Source: Bacteroidales bacterium
GTDB lineage: Bacteria; Bacteroidota; Bacteroidia; Bacteroidales; VadinHA17
Reading direction: 5' to 3'
Length of the DNA stretch: 10,427 nt
NCBI GenBank assembly: GCA_012514255.1
Contig: JAAZAP010000079.1
Coordinates: forward strand, 1 to 10,427
Made by a program: the position numbers and the translations under genes. The notes beneath the pieces were generated by a model. It saw only the letters and a program-made list of their open reading frames with translations. It was not told where the DNA came from and ran no database searches. Positions 5,994 to 10,427 of the stretch are shown here, piece by piece; the first letter of the stretch is position 1, and every line of letters begins with the position of its first letter.

Positions 5994-7211
5994 TTATTCC
6001 TGCGAGGTCAATGCCCGTGCAAACCGTTCACCGTACTCCATCAGGGGTGCCTCCTTATTGCTCTCCGGAATGAATTTGTATGCTGCAGGCTCCTCAAAAT
6101 ATTTCATTTTCAAATTCTTCAGCATCTCTGCCACCAGGCCGGGAGCCTCACCGCTCCATCCATATGAACCGAATGAGCCTGCCAGTTTACCCCTGTCACG
6201 CAGAGGGCTGACCATGGCCATCAGCCTGTATACCGGCAGCAACGTGTTCTGGTTGATTGTGGGTGAGCCCACAATCAGTCCGTCAGCAATGGTGAGCCTT
6301 GAGTCAATCTCACCGATATCTGCAGTTTCTATATCCATCACCTCCACTTCCACATTACCCTCTTTTGAGGCGCCGGCGGCAATGAGCCTTGCCATCTCAG
6401 CCGTATAGCCATATGCGGAGATATAGGTGATCAGCAGCCTCTTCCTGCCCGACCCCTCTGTCAGATTCAGATAATCAGTTGCCAGCCTGTTTGTCTCATC
6501 AACAATCCCATTCCAGTTGCTTCTCAATATCGGGCCGTGACCGGTGGCGATCATACTGATATCCAGCGGGCGTATCTTTTCTATGGCCTTCACCATGAAC
6601 TTGCTGTAAGGCTTGAGGATGACATCAAAATAGTACTTGAAGTCAGCATAATAGTCGCCTGCCTGGTCGTCAAACATCTCCTCATGGCAGTAGTGCGCCC
6701 CGAAGGAGTCACAGGTAAAGAGGATCTTATCCTCCACCAGGTAGGTATAGATGGTATCAGGCCAGTGCAGGTTGGGTGCTGAGATGAACGTCAGCGTTTT
6801 GCCACCCAGGTCAAGGGTGTCTCCATCCTTTACCACCAGTGATTTGAAAGGTCTGTTGACGATATCCCCGAGGTAGCGAATGGCGTTCCCGCTCCCTACC
6901 ACCGTTGCATCCGGTGCCAGGTCAAGGAGCTGGCGCATGGCGCCCGAATGGTCGGGTTCGGTATGATCCAGGATAATATAATCCAGTTCAGCCGGATCAG
7001 TAACCCTCCGCAGTTTATTCAGCCAGGTCTCGCTGAACTTCTCCTTTGCAGTCTCAATGATGGCTTTTTTGTCAGCATTGATAAAATAGGAATTGTATGT
7101 GGTACCGTGTTCGGTATGCATGACGATATCAAAGGTCCGGATATCATAATCGAGTACCCCTATCCATTTTACATCCGGGGTAAGATCAATTATTCTGCTA
7201 TCTTCTCTCAT
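5994..7211 (-). CDS. fprA: A-type flavoprotein / flavodiiron protein (O2 or NO reductase)
   Basis: Cytosolic enzyme that reduces O2 to water, and in some members NO to N2O, protecting anaerobes. The product has 405 residues, the standard two-domain form. The beta-lactamase-like domain (about 1-250) carries the full di-iron ligand set: H83, E85, D87 and H88 in HTEPDH, H149 in NLHWPD, D168 in TCDSFGAH and H225 in TGHGP. The flavodoxin domain (about 257-402) has FMN-binding loops at 262-271 (TYISAYGYTA), 315-323 (GSPTINQNT) and 348-357 (GSYGWSGEAP). There is no fused rubredoxin or flavin reductase, so a separate electron donor such as rubredoxin is needed; none is in the window. It is the last gene of the ftsH operon, 13 bases after psd. 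O2 versus NO preference cannot be told from these motifs. Confidence 0.95.
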   Translation of the reverse strand: MREDSRIIDLTPDVKWIGVLDYDIRTFDIVMHTEHGTTYNSYFINADKKAIIETAKEKFSETWLNKLRRVTDPAELDYIILDHTEPDHSGAMRQLLDLAPDATVVGSGNAIRYLGDIVNRPFKSLVVKDGDTLDLGGKTLTFISAPNLHWPDTIYTYLVEDKILFTCDSFGAHYCHEEMFDDQAGDYYADFKYYFDVILKPYSKFMVKAIEKIRPLDISMIATGHGPILRSNWNGIVDETNRLATDYLNLTEGSGRKRLLITYISAYGYTAEMARLIAAGASKEGNVEVEVMDIETADIGEIDSRLTIADGLIVGSPTINQNTLLPVYRLMAMVSPLRDRGKLAGSFGSYGWSGEAPGLVAEMLKNLKMKYFEEPAAYKFIPESNKEAPLMEYGERFARALTSQE

Positions 7212-7224
7212 ATATCTCTTTTCT

Positions 7225-7899
7225 TTAAATTACTCTTGCCAGGATGGTCCGGCTGGCTCTAACCTGCTGAAACATCTCCACATCCACCTCGGTACCGGTG
7301 GGAAGGAAGATATCAACCCTGGAGCCGAACTTGATGAATCCAAGTTCATCACCCTGCTTTACCCCTTCTCCGTTTTTGGAATAAGTAACAATGCGCCGGG
7401 CCATGGCACCAGCCACCTGCCTCACGAGTATACCGGTGCCGCTTTCACTTGTAACAACTATGCTGCTCCGTTCGTTCAGCACTGACGACTTGGGGCTGCG
7501 GGCATGGAATTTCTTTCCGGGCTGATAATTGGTATAGGTCACCGTGCCTGAGATGGGGTACCTGTTGCTGTGCATATTGAAAGGCGACATGAATATTGAT
7601 ATCTGCAGCCGGTTGTCCTTGAAATACTCCTTCTCAAAGGTCTCTTCAATGACCACAATCTTGCCATCTGCCGGAGCATATATAAGAAGCGGATCAGGCT
7701 CAACAGGCCGTGCGGGAGTTCTGAAGAACAGCACAACAAATGCCAGCAGCAGCATTGATGCAGCGAGACCGGCATAATGCCATAGAGTAGGCCCCTGCCA
7801 GATGAGCCATCCGGCAAAATTCATCGCGATGAGTGCTAAAAGAACTCCTCCGATGATCTTGTATCCCTCCCTGTGTATCCTGAATTTTCCTATTGTCAT
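7225..7899 (-). CDS. psd: Phosphatidylserine decarboxylase proenzyme
   Basis: Pyruvoyl enzyme that converts phosphatidylserine to phosphatidylethanolamine at the membrane. The product has 224 residues, matching the short class of bacterial proteins. Two membrane helices at about 15-34 and 40-60 anchor the N-terminus. D78 in APADGK, H110 in NMHSNR and S193 in KFGSRVDI fit the Asp-His-Ser self-cleavage triad. Cleavage between G192 and S193 would give a beta chain of 192 residues and a 32-residue alpha chain whose N-terminal Ser becomes the pyruvoyl group. ATG 7899 is chosen because it follows the cdsA TGA by one base and gives the usual IGKFRIHREG start; an upstream ATG at 7959 would overlap cdsA. 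PssA, which makes its substrate, is not in the window. CdsA, which makes the precursor CDP-diacylglycerol, is the adjoining gene. Confidence 0.95.
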   Translation of the reverse strand: MTIGKFRIHREGYKIIGGVLLALIAMNFAGWLIWQGPTLWHYAGLAASMLLLAFVVLFFRTPARPVEPDPLLIYAPADGKIVVIEETFEKEYFKDNRLQISIFMSPFNMHSNRYPISGTVTYTNYQPGKKFHARSPKSSVLNERSSIVVTSESGTGILVRQVAGAMARRIVTYSKNGEGVKQGDELGFIKFGSRVDIFLPTGTEVDVEMFQQVRASRTILARVI

Positions 7900-7900
7900 A

Positions 7901-8743
7901 TCAAAGCATTGTTGCAATATAAAGGTAAACAAGCGGAAAGGCAACCACAACACTGTCAAACCTGTCGAGGAAACCGCCGTGACCGGGCATTATCGTCCCT
8001 GAATCCTTCAAACCCAGGCTGCGTTTGAGCATTGACTCCAGCAGGTCACCAAGCGTTCCTCCCATAGAGATTATAAGGGCGATGACCATCCAACCCTTCG
8101 TATCAGCAACTCCCAGCCAGCCTGAAAAGAGGCGCGCCACAAGCAGGGTCAGTATCATTCCGCCTAAAAATCCTTCCCATGTCTTCGCAGGGGAGATCCT
8201 TTCGAAGAGACGATGTCTGCCCAGGAGTGAACCCACCAGGTATGCTCCTGTATCATTTGTCCAGAGAAGGAGAAAGAAACCTACAATAATTCCCGGCGAG
8301 AACTCAATTCCATCCATGGGGACAAGCGGGCTCAGGCCGGAATGGCCGAAGGCTGCAAAGGGGAACATTGAAAATGGCAAAGCAGTGTACAGTATACTGA
8401 AAAAGGTGTGGGCGAGCGAATCAAAAGGCCTCTCCACCTTGCGGAACAGTTCTATCACCATCACAATGGATATCACCGGTATCATTGCAAGGAACCAGTT
8501 CCTTGAGAGCCATCCCAGCGCCACCGTGGTTGAAATGACATAGAGAAGGAAACCGCTGATGATTCCCGTGACCAGCTGGGGCCTTACTCCGGTGTTGCTG
8601 ACCATGATATAGTACTCGCGCTGGGTGCCTGCAATCATCACAGCTCCCACAATAAAGAAAGAGACAGGATGGAGCCACAACCCGCCAAGAACGAAAACTA
8701 CTATGAAAGCGCCGGTAATGGTGCGCCTGACAAAATCGGTCAC
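7901..8743 (-). CDS. cdsA: Phosphatidate cytidylyltransferase (CDP-diacylglycerol synthase)
   Basis: Integral membrane enzyme that makes CDP-diacylglycerol from phosphatidic acid and CTP, the branch point for all phospholipids. The product has 280 residues with about eight hydrophobic segments. The family signature is complete at 237-261: S237, K240-R241, K246-D247, P253, H255-G256-G257, D260-R261. Other conserved stretches are WTNDTGAYLVGSLLGRH (161-177), SPAKTWEG (184-191) and GDLLES (232-237) with metal-binding Asp. The start is GTG at 8743, one base after the DUF2007 stop; the N-terminus MTDFVRRTITG is normal for the lineage and an AAGGA lies upstream. No in-frame ATG fits better. It sits one base from psd, so ftsH, DUF2007, cdsA and psd are tightly coupled. 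Confidence 0.96.
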   Translation of the reverse strand: MTDFVRRTITGAFIVVFVLGGLWLHPVSFFIVGAVMIAGTQREYYIMVSNTGVRPQLVTGIISGFLLYVISTTVALGWLSRNWFLAMIPVISIVMVIELFRKVERPFDSLAHTFFSILYTALPFSMFPFAAFGHSGLSPLVPMDGIEFSPGIIVGFFLLLWTNDTGAYLVGSLLGRHRLFERISPAKTWEGFLGGMILTLLVARLFSGWLGVADTKGWMVIALIISMGGTLGDLLESMLKRSLGLKDSGTIMPGHGGFLDRFDSVVVAFPLVYLYIATML

Positions 8744-8744
8744 G

Positions 8745-8942
8745 TTAAAGATCCTTGATTATTTCCTTGGCAATTAATACGTTATCACGATGAACAAAGA
8801 TCTCAATCTCTCCTATCCTGTAGATCCTGTCACGCTTGTCCACCGCCACGGCATCAACACCATTGGTCAGCAGCCGCTCAACAGCCAACTGGCTTTTTAC
8901 ATCATCGGGGTAGCCGGCTATTGAAACCCATTCATTCTCCAT
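8745..8942 (-). CDS. DUF2007-type small protein (putative signal transducer family)
   Basis: A soluble 65-residue protein with no membrane segment or signal peptide. The pattern fits the DUF2007 / putative prokaryotic signal transducing fold: a first strand (WVSIAGY, 5-11), a helix (DVKSQLAVERLLTNGV, 14-29), a strand (DAVAVDK), then IGEIEIFVHRDNVLIAKEIIKDL with strand and closing helix. The molecular function of the family is unknown. No catalytic residues are obvious. ATG 8942 lies inside ftsH, an 11-base overlap, and there is no other ATG in the frame, so translation is likely coupled to ftsH. It ends one base before cdsA. Family assignment rests on the length, fold pattern and position between ftsH and cdsA. 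Confidence 0.8.
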   Translation of the reverse strand: MENEWVSIAGYPDDVKSQLAVERLLTNGVDAVAVDKRDRIYRIGEIEIFVHRDNVLIAKEIIKDL

Positions 8943-10427
8943 CCCCTGACTCTGCAGTAACAGTGGTGTCCGTTACTTCCTTTACCTCATCTGCCGGAGC
9001 CTGCTGTTCAGCCGGCTTTTCTCCCTTCCTTTTGCCGAAGATACGCTCCAGATCCTCACTGAATATGACCTCCTTCTCCAGCAGCTGTTCGGCCAGCTGC
9101 TTCAGGCCGTCAATATTTGCCGAGATAACCTGTTTTGCCTTCTCGTATGACTCCTCCACTATCTTCTTGGCCTCCATATCAAGCAGTTCGGCCGTTTTTT
9201 CGCTGTATGGCTTGGTAAAACCGTAATCCGACTGGCCTGATGAGTCATAGAAGCTCATGTTGCCCACCTCATCTGACATGCCGAAATAGGCCACCATGGC
9301 ATAGGCCTGCTTGGTCACCTTCTCCAGGTCATTGAGTGCGCCTGTGGATATCTTGCCTATGACAATCTCCTCGGCCGCCCTTCCGCCAAGGGCATAGGCC
9401 AGTTCGTCAAGTATGTGTTCACGTGTTGAGATAGACCGCTCTTCAGGCAGGTACCATGCTGCGCCCAGCGCCTTTCCCCTCGGAATGATTGTCACCTTGA
9501 GCAGGGGGCTGGCATGCTCCAGCAGCCAGCTGACAGTGGCATGGCCGGCCTCATGGTAGGCTATGGTCTTCTTCTCTTCCGGTGAGATGATCTTGTTTTT
9601 CTTCTCCAGTCCGCCGATGATACGGTCAATGGCATCAAGGAAATCCTGCTTTTCCACCACTGCCTTGTTACGGCGTGCAGCAATCAGTGCTGCCTCGTTG
9701 CACACATTGGCAATATCTGCACCGGAAAACCCGGGGGTTTGCTTGGCCAGGAAAGCTACGTCAAAACCCTCCTCGAGCTTGATGGGACGCAGGTGTACCT
9801 TAAAGATAGCTTCGCGCTCCTTGAGATCGGGAAGCTCCACATGTATCTGGCGGTCAAAACGGCCAGCCCTCAGCAACGCCTTGTCAAGAATGTCAGCCCT
9901 GTTGGTGGCAGCAAGGATGATCACCCCGCTGTTAGTGCCAAACCCGTCCATCTCCGTGAGTAGCTGGTTGAGAGTATTTTCACGCTCATCATTTGCTCCG
10001 AAATTCGGGTTGCGCCCGCGGGCGCGCCCTACGGCATCAATCTCATCTATGAAGACAATGCAGGGAGCCTTCTCCTTGGCCTGCTTGAACAGATCCCTCA
10101 CCCTCGAAGCGCCCACACCAACAAACATCTCAACAAAATCAGAACCGGAGATGGAGAAGAAAGGCACATTGGCCTCACCGGCCACAGCCTTGGCCAGCAG
10201 TGTTTTTCCCGTTCCGGGAGGGCCAACAAGCAGCGCTCCTTTTGGTATCTTGCCGCCAAGGGATGTATATTTCTTCGGATTCTTCAGGAAATCAACTATC
10301 TCCATCACCTCCGTCTTTGCCTCCTCCAGACCTGCAACATCACTGAAGTTGGTCTTGATGTGAGTGTCCTTGTCAAAAATCTGAGCTTTTGATTTCCCGA
10401 CGCTGAATATGCCGCCTGCGCCACCAC
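8932..10427 (-). CDS. ftsH: ATP-dependent zinc metalloprotease FtsH, 5' end cut by window edge
   Basis: Membrane-anchored AAA+ protease that extracts and degrades damaged membrane proteins and short-lived regulators. The 497 visible C-terminal residues have no start; the frame is open at the right edge, and the N-terminal membrane helices and periplasmic part lie outside. Counting from the first whole codon, there are [13 protein letters not shown] (25-37), Walker A GPPGTGKT (68-75), Walker B IVFIDEID (123-130), and the second region of homology with Arg fingers R189 and R192 in AGRFDRQ. The zinc site is HEAGH (291-295), with D366 in GALNDLEK as third ligand. A helical C-terminal segment is followed by an acidic, probably disordered tail of about 30 residues. 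The active sites are intact. It is the upstream gene of the run into DUF2007, cdsA, psd and fprA; in Bacteroidota the ftsH-cdsA order is common. Confidence 0.97.
   Translation of the reverse strand, partial: GGAGGIFSVGKSKAQIFDKDTHIKTNFSDVAGLEEAKTEVMEIVDFLKNPKKYTSLGGKIPKGALLVGPPGTGKTLLAKAVAGEANVPFFSISGSDFVEMFVGVGASRVRDLFKQAKEKAPCIVFIDEIDAVGRARGRNPNFGANDERENTLNQLLTEMDGFGTNSGVIILAATNRADILDKALLRAGRFDRQIHVELPDLKEREAIFKVHLRPIKLEEGFDVAFLAKQTPGFSGADIANVCNEAALIAARRNKAVVEKQDFLDAIDRIIGGLEKKNKIISPEEKKTIAYHEAGHATVSWLLEHASPLLKVTIIPRGKALGAAWYLPEERSISTREHILDELAYALGGRAAEEIVIGKISTGALNDLEKVTKQAYAMVAYFGMSDEVGNMSFYDSSGQSDYGFTKPYSEKTAELLDMEAKKIVEESYEKAKQVISANIDGLKQLAEQLLEKEVIFSEDLERIFGKRKGEKPAEQQAPADEVKEVTDTTVTAESGDGE

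Noticed and set aside
7900..7959. Upstream ATG for psd giving 20 extra residues
   Set aside because: It overlaps the end of cdsA. The inner ATG one base after the cdsA stop fits family length and the operon pattern.
9563..10363. Plus-strand open frame of 266 codons opposite ftsH
   Set aside because: It is fully antisense to a gene with intact AAA+ and zinc-protease motifs. Its translation is Ser/Arg-rich low-complexity sequence with no recognisable domain.
1..10427. CRISPR array, tRNA, insertion sequence, prophage or defence system
   Set aside because: There are no regularly spaced repeats, cloverleaf-like sequences, transposase or phage genes. The genes are housekeeping and closely packed, with ordinary composition.

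Overview
The window looks like a chromosomal core segment of a Bacteroidota bacterium, most likely a Bacteroidales-type anaerobe or microaerobe with mid-range GC. The evidence is the protein set and gene order: a DUF4492 gene in front of cydA, a fused DAHP synthase/type II chorismate mutase, the order ftsH - DUF2007 - cdsA - psd, and a promoter that fits the Bacteroidota -33/-7 consensus rather than the E. coli one. There are eleven genes. Ten are on the minus strand and one (hsp20) is on the plus strand. I see no tRNA, rRNA, CRISPR array, insertion sequence or phage gene.

Left block (1-5191, all minus, transcribed right to left): AI-2E-family membrane permease, DUF4492 small membrane protein, cydA, cydB, then the DAHP synthase/chorismate mutase gene, which runs off the left edge. 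Junctions are a 4-base overlap, a 4-base gap, an 11-base gap and a 29-base gap, so this reads as one operon built around cytochrome bd quinol oxidase. A candidate promoter lies at 5256-5286.

Middle (5192-5993): a 236-base AT-rich divergent intergenic region holds that promoter and two copies of a dyad-symmetric 15-base motif spaced 31 bases apart. It separates the cyd operon from the small heat shock protein gene hsp20 (plus strand), which has a strong Shine-Dalgarno and a clear intrinsic terminator. hsp20 converges on the right-hand operon, and the 137-base gap between them holds the terminator, a second long hairpin and a 12-base palindrome.

Right block (5994-10427, all minus): ftsH (5' end off the right edge), DUF2007 small protein, cdsA, psd and fprA, with an 11-base overlap and gaps of 1, 1 and 13 bases. 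It combines membrane protein quality control (FtsH), phospholipid synthesis (CdsA makes CDP-diacylglycerol, Psd makes phosphatidylethanolamine) and a flavodiiron O2/NO reductase.

How the genes fit together: both operons carry an oxygen-removal enzyme (cytochrome bd in the membrane, FprA in the cytosol), and hsp20 between them is a stress chaperone. The theme is membrane maintenance and tolerance of low or transient oxygen. I found no clearly novel multi-gene system. The best leads for something undescribed are the DUF4492 protein as a possible cytochrome bd accessory subunit and the tandem dyad motif in the divergent control region.
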